Shown: positions 32,625-41,955 of the stretch, piece after piece
Layout of the letters: every line of letters begins with the position of its first letter
How positions within the stretch are numbered: the first letter of the stretch is position 1
NCBI RefSeq assembly: GCF_900625105.1
Contig: NZ_UYYD01000003.1
Coordinates: forward strand, 62,001 to 126,000
Origin: Agathobaculum sp. Marseille-P7918
Lineage (GTDB): Bacteria; Bacillota; Clostridia; Oscillospirales; Butyricicoccaceae
Direction of reading: 5' to 3'
Length of the DNA: 64,000 nt
Notes under the pieces: model-generated
What the model saw: only the letters and a program-made list of their open reading frames with translations
The model's database searches: none
Told to the model about the DNA's origin: nothing
Made by a program: the position numbers and the translations under genes

Positions 32625-35384
32625 TTATTGTTTGATATAGGTCAGATGATTGATGGTGGTACCGGCCTTGATCGTCAGCGCGATCTGGCTCTCCGAGCCG
32701 GTGCCCCATTCGTCATATACGCTGCAGAGACCGGTTGCCGCATCCAGCGTCAGCGCGCTGCCGTTCACCGTCACCGCAGTAACGCCGCTGAGGTTGTCCG
32801 CATCGATCTGAAGCGCATAGTTGCCGCTGTTGCCGACCAAGGTCGTAAACAGCACGGTGCAGTCGGTTTGCGCGGTAAAGGAGCCGTTTTCACCCCAAGT
32901 TACCGAACCCTCCTGTACAGATGCACAGTCCGGCACGGCGTTGCTGTCCGCATCGGGCATAAAGCGGGTGTCCATGCCGACATCGGAGAAAATGTCCAGC
33001 GCTTCCACGGTGTCATACGGGTCGAGCGCGTCCGCCGCCAGCAGATGGTTGAGGAAGGCGTTGTTTTTGGTCGTCAGCAGGACGTCGTCGAGCTGGTCGT
33101 CATTGACCTGACGCAGCCGGTCATAGCCGGTCACCATGCGGTTGATATAGGAGTCGTCCATCAAAAGCTGAACGCTGTCCATGTTGGAAACCGGGTCGAG
33201 CATGGTCTGATACAGGTCAAACATTTGCTGCCAGACGTCGGCATCCGCGCGCATATAGGCGATGCCGCGGTCGAGCACATTGAGCGCCTGATCGTACTGG
33301 CCTGCGGAGCAATAATACTGCGCCAGCGGGATGGTGATCGAGTTGGACTCGACCTGTGCCAGATCGGCGGCGTATTGGTCGGCCACACCGGCTTCGTTGC
33401 CGCCGGAGAGCAGGTAGGACAGCTTGTAGTCGTTCTTTTCAAACAGGTCGATGGAGGCGCAGGTCTTGAGATCGTCGATCGTCAGATTGTCGCCCGTAAA
33501 GATGGTCTGCGCGATCAGGTTGAGGCCGATCAGCACGATAAAGATCGCGGAGAACGCGGTGACCGGCCAGCGTACTGCACCGCCCGTGCTTTTCTGCGGC
33601 AGCTTGAGCCGCAGGCTGTCGCCGCAGTACAATACCACCAGCGCCAGCACGGCAAAGAACATCGGCAGGCACGCGCCAACCGACCAGATGACGTCGGTCA
33701 CTGCCTGACCAAACATCTGCAGGACGCAGGCGGCCAGCAGCATCACGGCCAGCGGCTTTTCCTTGCGGCTCTTGACGAGCGCCCAGACCGCAGTGCCGAG
33801 GATTGCCAGAAATGCAGCCAGACCCAGCACACCCAGATCGCAAAGCGCTTCCACATAGTGGTTGTGCGCATATTTGGTTTCGTAGTAGTAATCCTGTACC
33901 GAGACAACGCCGTTTTCAAAGCCGCCCAAACCGCGGCCAAAGACCGGCGAGGTCAGCCAGAGCTTGATGGCGTCCTGCCAGTATACGCGGCGCTGCACCA
34001 CGTTGCCGTTGGCGGACAGGTCCTGAATACGGTCGGCGATGAAGGCGGGCAGCAGCTTGTAGCCCAGCTTGATGCTGCCGTTCTGCGCGCCGGTGTACGA
34101 GGCGCTTTCCATGGTCACGCCCGGCTCGCTGCACGAGAAATAGAAGAACACAAGCTCGCTGTCCTCGGGCACGGTGAAGGTGACCGGTGCGTCGGACGAG
34201 CCGCTGGCCAGATCGGTTTCGTTGTTCTGGATCAGGTTGTTGGTGTTCTTATAGGCCACGCGCACCTGCACCGGTGCGGAAGTCTGCATGCTCAGCGTGT
34301 ATTCGCCGGCGGAGAGATTGGCGGTACGGCGGAAATCACCCTCAGTGCCGAAGGTATAGGAGCCGGTGACGTTCAGTGCGGCAATCAGGTAAATGATGCC
34401 GACGACAATGATGCCCGCGATGATGCCGATCATCAGCTTGCCCTTGCCGGCCAGCGCCGCGGTGACCTTTTCGCGTGCATAGACTTCCAGGACACAGGCG
34501 AGCGCGCAGCCCACAACCAGCATGATTAGGGGCAGGGGGGAGCCGGTCACAGTATCGCCGAAGCCCTTGACCGAAACCGCGCCGACGATCAGTGCGACCG
34601 CGGCGGTCTGCACCAGCAGAAGGAACAGGCCGGTGCGGTTTTCCTTGGGGCTGAGCGCCAGCATCAGCAGGCAGGCGACGACGAACACGCCGAGCGAGCC
34701 CATGGAGAAGGCCAGCAGATAGGAAACGGCGTTGATCATCAGCAGGATCGTGCACAGCACCTTCTGACGGCGGGTTTCCGAGGAAAGCACGAGCCAGAGC
34801 GACAGCAGGCAGGCGATGGACATCAGGCCCGCATAGGTGTTCGGGTTGCCGAAAATGGTGTTCAGGCGGGAATAGAAGGTCGCGCCGACCTCGCCGTAGC
34901 CCGGACCGACCGCTTCCATCAGCGCGCGGAACGGGCGCATCAGGATGTTGCTGGATGCCGCGTCGATGGACAGGATGCCGACCGGTGCGGCAGCGCAAGC
35001 GAGCACCGCGGCCGTCCGCCGCAGGGAGAGCTTGCTTTCCTTGGCATACAGCACAATGGCCATCAGGATGGCAAAGGAAATCAGCAGGCAGGAAAATTCT
35101 GCGATCGCAAATTTACCGGATTTTGCGTATAACGTGGAAATGCCCGCCAGCAGGATATAGGCGAAGATGGCGAACGCGGGCGGCGTCATCAGCCGCTTGA
35201 CGCGCTGCTTGTCCGCAAACACCAGCATGCACACAATGGCGGCGCCGCCGAGCAGGCCGACCACCTTTTCGGTGAAGTAGTTGCCGTTGTTGGTGAAACA
35301 GGTCGCCAGAAAGACGACGATCGCGGCGGAAATATACAGCCACCAGCGAACTTTGGGGGCGGATTGGACTGCTTTTTGTTTCAT
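32625..35384 (-). CDS. O-antigen ligase/polymerase family membrane protein with TPR-like tail
   Basis: This 919-residue protein has about 10-12 membrane segments. The hallmark of the Wzy/WaaL (PF04932) family follows a long external loop: GRGLGGFENG and then KYAHNHYVEALCDLGVLG. Residues of about 650-780 look like TPR helices (LAQYYCSAGQYDQALNVLDRG), and a beta-rich C-terminal domain may lie outside the cell. Such proteins join or polymerise lipid-linked glycans. It follows a glycosyltransferase gene on the same strand, with a priming sugar transferase divergent to them, so it probably makes a wall or S-layer glycan. Confidence 0.85.
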   Translation of the reverse strand: MKQKAVQSAPKVRWWLYISAAIVVFLATCFTNNGNYFTEKVVGLLGGAAIVCMLVFADKQRVKRLMTPPAFAIFAYILLAGISTLYAKSGKFAIAEFSCLLISFAILMAIVLYAKESKLSLRRTAAVLACAAAPVGILSIDAASSNILMRPFRALMEAVGPGYGEVGATFYSRLNTIFGNPNTYAGLMSIACLLSLWLVLSSETRRQKVLCTILLMINAVSYLLAFSMGSLGVFVVACLLMLALSPKENRTGLFLLLVQTAAVALIVGAVSVKGFGDTVTGSPLPLIMLVVGCALACVLEVYAREKVTAALAGKGKLMIGIIAGIIVVGIIYLIAALNVTGSYTFGTEGDFRRTANLSAGEYTLSMQTSAPVQVRVAYKNTNNLIQNNETDLASGSSDAPVTFTVPEDSELVFFYFSCSEPGVTMESASYTGAQNGSIKLGYKLLPAFIADRIQDLSANGNVVQRRVYWQDAIKLWLTSPVFGRGLGGFENGVVSVQDYYYETKYAHNHYVEALCDLGVLGLAAFLAILGTAVWALVKSRKEKPLAVMLLAACVLQMFGQAVTDVIWSVGACLPMFFAVLALVVLYCGDSLRLKLPQKSTGGAVRWPVTAFSAIFIVLIGLNLIAQTIFTGDNLTIDDLKTCASIDLFEKNDYKLSYLLSGGNEAGVADQYAADLAQVESNSITIPLAQYYCSAGQYDQALNVLDRGIAYMRADADVWQQMFDLYQTMLDPVSNMDSVQLLMDDSYINRMVTGYDRLRQVNDDQLDDVLLTTKNNAFLNHLLAADALDPYDTVEALDIFSDVGMDTRFMPDADSNAVPDCASVQEGSVTWGENGSFTAQTDCTVLFTTLVGNSGNYALQIDADNLSGVTAVTVNGSALTLDAATGLCSVYDEWGTGSESQIALTIKAGTTINHLTYIKQ

Positions 35385-35450
35385 TCTATAACCTCCATGC
35401 TACGCCGCCGGCAGCGCGGCGGTATGATCTGTGTCCGGTGGGCCGTGGGC

Positions 35451-36572
35451 TTATTCCGAAAGCCCGGCGGCCTGACGGTATAATCCGGTCAGTTCTGCAA
35501 ACACCGGCTGGATATCAAATGGTAAAACGGCTTGCCGCGCGGCCTGTCCCATGGTGCGGCGGCGCTGCGGGTCGCCGAGCCGGTGCACCGCGCCGGAAAA
35601 GGCGTCCGCGTCCCCGAAGGGGTACAGCAGACCGGTCACGCCCGGTTCAACCAGATCCTGATGCCCTTTCACATCGCTGGCGATCACGGGCAGACCGCAG
35701 GCCATGGCCTCCATAATATTGAAGGGCAGGCCTTCGCTGCGGCTGGACGAGACACACAGGTCCGCAGCCTGATAATACGCTTTCATATTCTGCACAAAAC
35801 CGGGGAAGCGCACACGCGGCGCAACGCCCAGTTGTTCGGCAAGGGCCTTGCATTCCTCCAGCTTGTCGCCGCGGCCGGGCAGCAGCAGCACAGTGTCGTC
35901 CGGCAGCTTAGGCATCGCCTGAATCAGTGTGGACTGGCTTTTGCGCCCGGAGAACTCCGCCGCATACACCAGAACCACCGCGTCGGCGTCCAGCCCGAGC
36001 TGCGCCCGCATCTGCGCCTTGCCCGCCCCATCCGGCGGGGTGAAGTGCGCGGTGTCGATGCCCATGCCGCGCGTTGCGCACAGGTGTTTGCCAAGCCTGT
36101 ATTGCTGCGCGATCGCCGCGTCCTGCCGGTTCATGGTCAGCAGCCAGTCGGTGACCGGTGCGGTGAGCCGCTCTGCGGAGAGCAGCACAAGCCGTTTGGG
36201 CAGCGGCGTTGCGCGGTCAAACAGGTAGCCGTGCACGGTGTTCATCACAACCGGGCGGTCTTTCATGGTCAGTAAAGCCAGCCGCGCGAAAAACGCGGCA
36301 AGCGAGGTATGCAGGCTGACGAAGTCGTAGTGCTCCTCCCGGATCAGCCGGCGCAGCGTGCGGGCGGCGGTCAGGTTACGCGGGGAGGACATGCGCTTTT
36401 CCAGCGGCAGCGGGATCAGACGGCTGACGCCTTCGAGCGTGCAGGGTGTACCGCCGGCAGCGGCATGCACTTCGCAGCCCTGCTGCACAAACCAGCGCAG
36501 ATACGGCTGATGGAACGACGCAAGATGGCCGAAGGAGGAAGCAATATACAGAATTTTCCGTTTTTCCCGCAT
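35451..36572 (-). CDS. Glycosyltransferase, GT4 family
   Basis: This protein of about 373 residues has the two-domain GT-B layout. The N-terminal part begins KILYIASSFGHLASFHQPYL; the C-terminal part has the nucleotide-sugar site SRSEGLPFNIMEAMACGLPV. It adds a sugar to a lipid-linked chain on the cytoplasmic side. The ATG at 36572 is used here; a GTG at 36584 with a weak GAAAG site is possible. It lies 66 bases upstream of the ligase/polymerase gene and is probably co-transcribed with it. Confidence 0.87.
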   Translation of the reverse strand: MREKRKILYIASSFGHLASFHQPYLRWFVQQGCEVHAAAGGTPCTLEGVSRLIPLPLEKRMSSPRNLTAARTLRRLIREEHYDFVSLHTSLAAFFARLALLTMKDRPVVMNTVHGYLFDRATPLPKRLVLLSAERLTAPVTDWLLTMNRQDAAIAQQYRLGKHLCATRGMGIDTAHFTPPDGAGKAQMRAQLGLDADAVVLVYAAEFSGRKSQSTLIQAMPKLPDDTVLLLPGRGDKLEECKALAEQLGVAPRVRFPGFVQNMKAYYQAADLCVSSSRSEGLPFNIMEAMACGLPVIASDVKGHQDLVEPGVTGLLYPFGDADAFSGAVHRLGDPQRRRTMGQAARQAVLPFDIQPVFAELTGLYRQAAGLSE

Positions 36573-36769
36573 GAACCATATCACATTCTTTCAATAAAAA
36601 ACGCAGGCGACCCATTCCGCCCGCGTGAAACATTCCTATTGGAATATTACTCCAAACGGCATCTTTTGTCAAGTAAAAGGGCGGATTAGGTGGAAATTTC
36701 CTGCAAAGTATGGTATCATAAATGTAATTATCCGCAATTTCGTATTCGCTGTTTCGGGAGGCACGGCAT

Positions 36770-38146
36770 TTGATTAAGGAAAATCAGAGGACACTCAACC
36801 AGATCAACGGATTGACCGATGTTCTCATCTTATTCCCCTGCATGCTTTTGGCATATTTTATCCGCTTTTTCGTTTTCAATGGGGACCCGGGCCACATCGG
36901 CCTGTCATATTACCTTTATACCGTCCTGTGCATGGCGCCGCTGTTCTGGCTGCTGTACGGCCTGATGGGGTTGTATGAATCCTTTCGCGCGAAGAATTTC
37001 CTGACCGAGTTCAGCCTGCTGCTGCGCTGCAATTTGCTGCTGTTCGGCCTGCTGCTCGCGTTCTTCTTTGTCTTTAAGGAGTTCCATCTGTCTCGCTGGA
37101 CGCTGTTCATCTTTTTCGCGCTGGCGACGATCGCGGTTTCGATCAAGCGATGGCTGCTGCGGCGGCTGCTGCGCGCGTTCCGTGAAAAGGGCTATAACCT
37201 CAAACATGTGCTGCTGGTGGGCTGCGGGGAGCAGGCGCGCGCCTATTATGACGCGATCCAGCGGGACCGCACGCTGGGGTTTTGTGTGGATCATTATCTC
37301 GGGCCGCACGATTGCCTGCCCGGCCTGTCCTATCTGGGCACCTATGAGGCATGCGCCCGAGTGCTCGACCGCATCAATCCGGACGAAGTGGTCATTGCGC
37401 TGGAAGCGGACGAGTATATGTACCTCAAGGACATCATTGCCAGCAGTGAAAAAAACGGCGTCAAGGTTTCCCTCATCCCGTTTTATACCAAATATATGCC
37501 GTCCCATCCGGTGATCGACGAGGTGGGCGGCGTCTCGCTGGTCAATATCCGTCACATTCCGCTCGACAATATTGGCAATGCGTTCCTCAAGCGGGCAATG
37601 GATATCATCGGTTCGCTGCTGCTTATCGTGTTCACTTCGCCCCTGATGCTGTTTGCCGCGATCGGGGTCAAGCTGTCCTCGCCGGGGCCGATTTTGTTCC
37701 GGCAGGAGCGGGTCGGGCTGAATAAAAAGCCGTTTAATATGTATAAGTTCCGTTCGATGCGGGTCAACGACCGGCAGACGACCGGCTGGAGCACCGACCG
37801 CGACCCGCGCAAAACCAAGTTCGGCGCGTTTATCCGCAAATTCTCGATCGACGAGCTGCCGCAGTTTTTCAACGTCCTCAAAGGGGACATGAGTCTGGTC
37901 GGACCGCGGCCCGAACTGCCCTTTTTCGTCAACCAGTTCAAGGAAAGCGTGCCGCTTTATATGGTCAAGCATCAGGTGCGTCCGGGCATCACCGGCTGGG
38001 CGCAGGTCAACGGCTTCCGGGGCGATACATCCATTCAGGGGCGGATCGAGCACGATATCTATTATATTGAGAACTGGTCGCTGCTGTTTGACATCAAAAT
38101 CCTGTTTATGACCATCTTCCGTTTTGCAAACAGTGAGAAAATATAA
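36770..38146 (+). CDS. Polyprenyl-phosphate sugar phosphotransferase (WbaP/CpsE type)
   Basis: This 458-residue protein has four or five N-terminal membrane helices, a CoA-binding-like middle domain (VLLVGCGEQARAYYDAI) and a C-terminal bacterial sugar transferase domain. The latter has the signatures LFRQERVGLNKKPFNMYKFR, DELPQFFNVLKGDMSLVGPRPE and GITGWAQVNG. It starts glycan synthesis by placing a sugar phosphate on undecaprenyl phosphate. The start is a TTG with GGGAGG 8 bases upstream. It is divergent from the glycosyltransferase and ligase genes. Confidence 0.93.
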   Translation: MIKENQRTLNQINGLTDVLILFPCMLLAYFIRFFVFNGDPGHIGLSYYLYTVLCMAPLFWLLYGLMGLYESFRAKNFLTEFSLLLRCNLLLFGLLLAFFFVFKEFHLSRWTLFIFFALATIAVSIKRWLLRRLLRAFREKGYNLKHVLLVGCGEQARAYYDAIQRDRTLGFCVDHYLGPHDCLPGLSYLGTYEACARVLDRINPDEVVIALEADEYMYLKDIIASSEKNGVKVSLIPFYTKYMPSHPVIDEVGGVSLVNIRHIPLDNIGNAFLKRAMDIIGSLLLIVFTSPLMLFAAIGVKLSSPGPILFRQERVGLNKKPFNMYKFRSMRVNDRQTTGWSTDRDPRKTKFGAFIRKFSIDELPQFFNVLKGDMSLVGPRPELPFFVNQFKESVPLYMVKHQVRPGITGWAQVNGFRGDTSIQGRIEHDIYYIENWSLLFDIKILFMTIFRFANSEKI

Positions 38147-38206
38147 GGGATAATTTTGCGATTTGTGAGAAAAAGTTGTTATACGACTGGAATTTGGCAG
38201 TTTCTC

Positions 38207-38235
38207 TTGCATTTTGTCAAGACATAAGGTATAAT
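38207..38235 (+). promoter_or_regulatory. Promoter of the AGCS symporter leader
   Basis: TTGCAT (38207-38212) and a perfect TATAAT (38230-38235) are 17 bases apart. They give an untranslated leader of about 160 bases. Confidence 0.8.
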
Positions 38236-38241
38236 TATACG

Positions 38242-38370
38242 CATAACGCGGATATCGGCACAACGGCGTGCCGGTGCTTCGCGGCTCCCATTTGCGGGGA
38301 TTTACGGGATGTTTGCGGCATCCTGTCTGGAAAGGGAGCGAAGCTTCGGCTTCGCTCCCTTTGCATTTTC
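38242..38370 (+). ncRNA. Structured leader with terminator, class unknown (candidate riboswitch)
   Basis: Successive hairpins can be drawn: CGGCAC/GTGCCG (38256-38273), TCCC/GGGA (38286-38300) and CGGGATG/CATCCTG (38305-38325). A 14-bp terminator-like stem with a TTCG loop follows (38331-38362, then GCATTTTC). The loops of the second and third hairpins share TTTGCGG. I could not match it to the glycine, T-box, SAM or other classes that I know. Position ahead of an amino-acid/sodium symporter suggests attenuation by an amino acid or ion. Confidence 0.5.
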
Positions 38371-38400
38371 ATTCACAAAACAGGGGAAGGGGTTCATTTC

Positions 38401-39786
38401 ATGGAGACATTTTCCAACATTGTAACCGCGATCGACAACTGGATCTGGGGCCTGCCGATGATCGTGCTGCTGCTTGGCACGCATCTGTTCATGACGGTGC
38501 GCACCGGGTTCATCCAGCGCAAAACCTTCACCGGCATCCGCCTGTCCGTGACCAAGGACCCGGATTCGCCGGGCGATGTCAGCCAGTTTCAAGCGCTGAC
38601 GACCGCGCTGGCTTCCACCATCGGCACGGGCAATATCGTCGGCGTCGGCACGGCGGTGTTCCTCGGCGGCCCGGGCGCGGTGCTCTGGTGCTGGCTGACC
38701 GGTGTGTTCGGCATCGCGACCAAGTACGCGGAGAGCCTGATCGCGGTCAAGTACCGCGTGCAGACCAAGGACGGACGCATGCAGGGCGGCGCGATGTACG
38801 CGCTTGAGCGCGGCCTGCACATGAAGTGGCTGGGCGTGCTGTTTGCGGCGCTGGCCATGCTCGCCTCCTTCGGCATTGGCTGCGGCACGCAGATCAACGC
38901 CATTTCCGAGATCATTCAGGGCAACAGCCCGATTTACATCCCGCCGATCGCGATTGGCATCGTCTTTGCGGCGATCACGGCCGTGGTCATCATCGGCGGC
39001 ATTCAGTCGATCGCAACCGTGTGCGAAAAGCTGGTGCCGTTCATGGCGGCGTTCTATGTGCTGGGCTGCCTGATTATTCTGGGCATCAACTGGGATTTCA
39101 TCCTGCCTGCGCTCAAGGCGATCTTCACGCTGGCGTTCCAGCCGGGTGCGGTCGCGGGCGGTCTGGTCGGCGGCGGCCTGCGCATCGCGATGCAGTATGG
39201 TGTTGCGCGCGGCCTGTTCTCCAATGAATCCGGTATGGGTTCCGCGCCGCTGGTCGCAAGCGCGGCGCAGACGCGCAATCCTGTGCGTCAGGCGCTGGTT
39301 TCTTCGACCGGCACGTTCTGGGATACGGTTGTGGTGTGCCTGATGACCGGCCTGGTGCTGGTGACGACCATCATGAAAAATCCCAACATCAATATGGACA
39401 TGATCGAAAACGGCGGCCAGATGACCACGGCGGCGTTTTCGCAGATCCCGGTGGTCGGCCCGCTGATTCTGGTGGTCGGCATCATCACGTTCGCGTATTC
39501 CACGATCCTCGGCTGGTCGTATTACGGCGAGCGCTGCTGCGAATACCTGTTCGGCCGCAAGGGTATGCTGCCGTACAAGCTGCTGTTCATCGCGGTGATT
39601 GTGATCGGTCCGGTCATTTCGCTCGATCTGGCGTGGACGATCGCAAACACGCTCAACGCGCTCATGGCGATCCCGAACCTCGTGGCGGTGCTGCTGCTGA
39701 GCGGTGTGATTGCATCCGAGACCAAGCATTATCTCAACCATCTGGACGAAAAGGACGAAACGGAAATTCCGGTCGTGGACAAATAA
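38401..39786 (+). CDS. Amino acid/sodium symporter (AGCS family)
   Basis: This 461-residue protein has about eleven membrane segments and matches the alanine/glycine:cation symporter family, including GTGNIVGVGTAVFLGGPGA and the late GLFSNESGMGSAPLVAS motif. It imports alanine or glycine with sodium. The start at 38401 follows AGGGGAAGGGG, and the longer frame overlaps the leader RNA. A structured leader with a terminator precedes it, so expression is probably controlled by attenuation. Confidence 0.93.
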   Translation: METFSNIVTAIDNWIWGLPMIVLLLGTHLFMTVRTGFIQRKTFTGIRLSVTKDPDSPGDVSQFQALTTALASTIGTGNIVGVGTAVFLGGPGAVLWCWLTGVFGIATKYAESLIAVKYRVQTKDGRMQGGAMYALERGLHMKWLGVLFAALAMLASFGIGCGTQINAISEIIQGNSPIYIPPIAIGIVFAAITAVVIIGGIQSIATVCEKLVPFMAAFYVLGCLIILGINWDFILPALKAIFTLAFQPGAVAGGLVGGGLRIAMQYGVARGLFSNESGMGSAPLVASAAQTRNPVRQALVSSTGTFWDTVVVCLMTGLVLVTTIMKNPNINMDMIENGGQMTTAAFSQIPVVGPLILVVGIITFAYSTILGWSYYGERCCEYLFGRKGMLPYKLLFIAVIVIGPVISLDLAWTIANTLNALMAIPNLVAVLLLSGVIASETKHYLNHLDEKDETEIPVVDK

Positions 39787-39795
39787 AACGAGAAG

Positions 39796-39829
39796 AAAGC
39801 CGCTCGGTTTGCAGAGCGGCTTTTTTCTG
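39796..39829 (+). terminator. Terminator after the AGCS symporter
   Basis: AAAGCCGCTC (39796-39805) pairs with GAGCGGCTTT (39814-39823) and is followed by a T run. Confidence 0.88.
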
Positions 39830-39904
39830 CCATAAGATGGCAAAAAGGCACTTTTTTCGACAAGACTATTGAAAATCCGCGTAAAATTGTTGTATAAATA
39901 ATAT

Positions 39905-41902
39905 ATGTTGTATTGGGAAAAGACGCGCCTGACGGCGCAGGGGGCGAAGGACAGTCGCCTTGGAACACGATGGACGGTATGGCTGCGGGCGCAGGGCCTG
40001 CCGTATCACTATGACGAGCGCTGCCACTGGATTTTGACAGGCGTGCTTTCGGTTTTTATCTGCTGGATGTGTGCGCTCATCCTGCCGGAGTCGCTGCCGT
40101 ATCTGTGCCGGTCTCCGCTGTTGCTGCTGCTCAATTGGCTGCCCGTGCTGCTGGTACTGGTTGCGGTTGCCGGTGCGGTGCGCAATGTGTTCGGCGCGGC
40201 GGTCATCACGCTGGCGGTATGCGGCGTGCTCAACTTTGCCAACGAACTGAAAATTGAGGCGCGGGACGATCCGGTGTCGCCGCAGGACCTGACCATGGCG
40301 CGCGAAGCGCTGACGGCCGCGGGCAGTTATGATCTGCATGTGGACAAAGGCGTGGTGGCATCGTTTGCCATCGCGTTTTTGCTGCTGCTCGTGGGCGCGG
40401 CGTTGCTGCGTCCGCGCAGGGCGCAGGGCGCGGAGGCCGTCCGCAAGGAGGCGGTGCGGCGCGCGGCGTCGTTTGTGGGCAGTCTGGCGGCGCTGGCCGG
40501 CCTGACCGTGACGGTCTATGCCTCTTCCGATGTGTTGTCGGCCCTGCCATGCAGCAACCGCTTCCATATGACAACGCTGTGTCAGGAAACCGGCTTTCAC
40601 TATACGTTTTTGCATCTGGTGACGCAAAACCATCTGCAAAAGCCGGACGGCTTTTCCAAATCCGCAACCGAGGACGCCATTGCGGCGACCGATACCGAAC
40701 CGGCGCAGGCAAAGCCGGTCAACGTGATTTTTGTGATGAGCGAAGCGTTCAGCGACGTCACGGATGACGACGCGTTTGCGTGGACGGGCAATAACGACCC
40801 GCTGCTGCATTTCCATGCGCTGGCGCAGTCGGAAAACGCGATCACGGGGCATCTGGTCGTGCCGAACTACGGCGGCGGCACGGCAAACACTGAGTTTGAC
40901 GTGCTCACCGGCATGCAGACCGCGATGCTGTCGGACGCGAGCGTTTCGGCGTTCCGCGTGATGCATAAGGCGACCGGCTCGGTCTTTCGCGTGGCCGAGG
41001 AAAACGGCTGGCAGACCGCGTTCATCCATCCCGGCAAGGCATGGTTTTACAATCGGCAGAACACCTATCGGTGGTTGGGCGCGCAGGAGATCATTTTTGA
41101 GGATGCGTTCACGCAGGCGACGTATAAGGGCGGTTATGTGTCGGATGCGTCGCTGACCAACTATGTGATCTCGGATTTTGAGCAGCGGCTGGAGCAGGGT
41201 GTGCCGCAGTTTACTTATGTGACCACCATCCAGAACCATATGGCGTACACCCCGCAGAAATATGAGCAGGAGGGCGCGCTGCCCGCGCTGGAACTGGCGG
41301 AGGAGCTGCCGGAGGACGCCGCGTCCATGCTGCAAGTGTACAGCTATGGCGTGCGGGATGCGGATACCATGCTGGGACGGCTGGTGTACTATTTTGAGCG
41401 CCGCAAGGAGCCGGTGCTGCTCGTTTGGTTTGGCGATCATATGCCCAGTCTGGGGCAGGATTATCTGTGCTACCAAGCGCTTGGTAAGGACATGACCGCT
41501 GACCGCAGCAGCGAAGCGTGGCTGGATGCCTATGCGCCGCCGTTTTTGCTCTGGGCAAATGACGCGGCCGCGGAGATGCTGGATTTCGATACGCTGGCCG
41601 AGCGGCTGGGCTTGCCGGAGGACGGCAAGCTGAGCGCAAGCTTTCTCGGCGCGGCGGTGCTGGACGCCGTGGGCTGCGGACAGAGCGATGCGTTTTTCGC
41701 CTTTGTCAACGAATTGCGGCGCGATCTGCCGGTCGTGCAGCGCGGCACGGCGGTGGACGCGCAGGACGGCTATTTGTCCGAACCGGATGGCGACGCCGCG
41801 CGGGCAATCCAAGAGTATCAGGACCGCATTTACTATCGGATGAAATACGAGACGGTGGAGGATACCGCATCGCAATCGGAAGCGGCAGAATCCCAACCGT
41901 AA
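39905..41902 (+). CDS. LTA synthase-like sulfatase-family phosphoglycerol transferase
   Basis: This 665-residue protein has four or five N-terminal membrane segments (to about residue 215) and an outer sulfatase-fold domain. NVIFVMSEAFSDV provides metal ligands, the nucleophile threonine lies in GGGTANTEFD, and WFGDHMPSLG gives the late Asp-His pair. Members build or modify teichoic acids with glycerol phosphate. No ribosome site lies before the ATG at 39905. TATAAA at 39892-39897 (with TTGAAA 18 bases further upstream) would start the RNA almost at the ATG, so the message may be leaderless. Confidence 0.87.
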   Translation: MLYWEKTRLTAQGAKDSRLGTRWTVWLRAQGLPYHYDERCHWILTGVLSVFICWMCALILPESLPYLCRSPLLLLLNWLPVLLVLVAVAGAVRNVFGAAVITLAVCGVLNFANELKIEARDDPVSPQDLTMAREALTAAGSYDLHVDKGVVASFAIAFLLLLVGAALLRPRRAQGAEAVRKEAVRRAASFVGSLAALAGLTVTVYASSDVLSALPCSNRFHMTTLCQETGFHYTFLHLVTQNHLQKPDGFSKSATEDAIAATDTEPAQAKPVNVIFVMSEAFSDVTDDDAFAWTGNNDPLLHFHALAQSENAITGHLVVPNYGGGTANTEFDVLTGMQTAMLSDASVSAFRVMHKATGSVFRVAEENGWQTAFIHPGKAWFYNRQNTYRWLGAQEIIFEDAFTQATYKGGYVSDASLTNYVISDFEQRLEQGVPQFTYVTTIQNHMAYTPQKYEQEGALPALELAEELPEDAASMLQVYSYGVRDADTMLGRLVYYFERRKEPVLLVWFGDHMPSLGQDYLCYQALGKDMTADRSSEAWLDAYAPPFLLWANDAAAEMLDFDTLAERLGLPEDGKLSASFLGAAVLDAVGCGQSDAFFAFVNELRRDLPVVQRGTAVDAQDGYLSEPDGDAARAIQEYQDRIYYRMKYETVEDTASQSEAAESQP

Positions 41903-41943
41903 AAAAGGCTTGTTGTCAGCATTTTCTGACAACAAGCCTTTTT
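41902..41943. terminator. Bidirectional terminator
   Basis: An 18-bp stem (41902-41919 with 41926-41943) has A and T runs at its two ends. It serves the LTA-synthase-like gene and the converging lipoprotein gene. Confidence 0.92.
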
Positions 41944-41955
41944 CTATGTTCTGCG

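Noticed and set aside
38268-38400. Short open frames in the AGCS leader
   Set aside because: They have no ribosome site and cross the terminator stem; an RNA role is more likely than a peptide.
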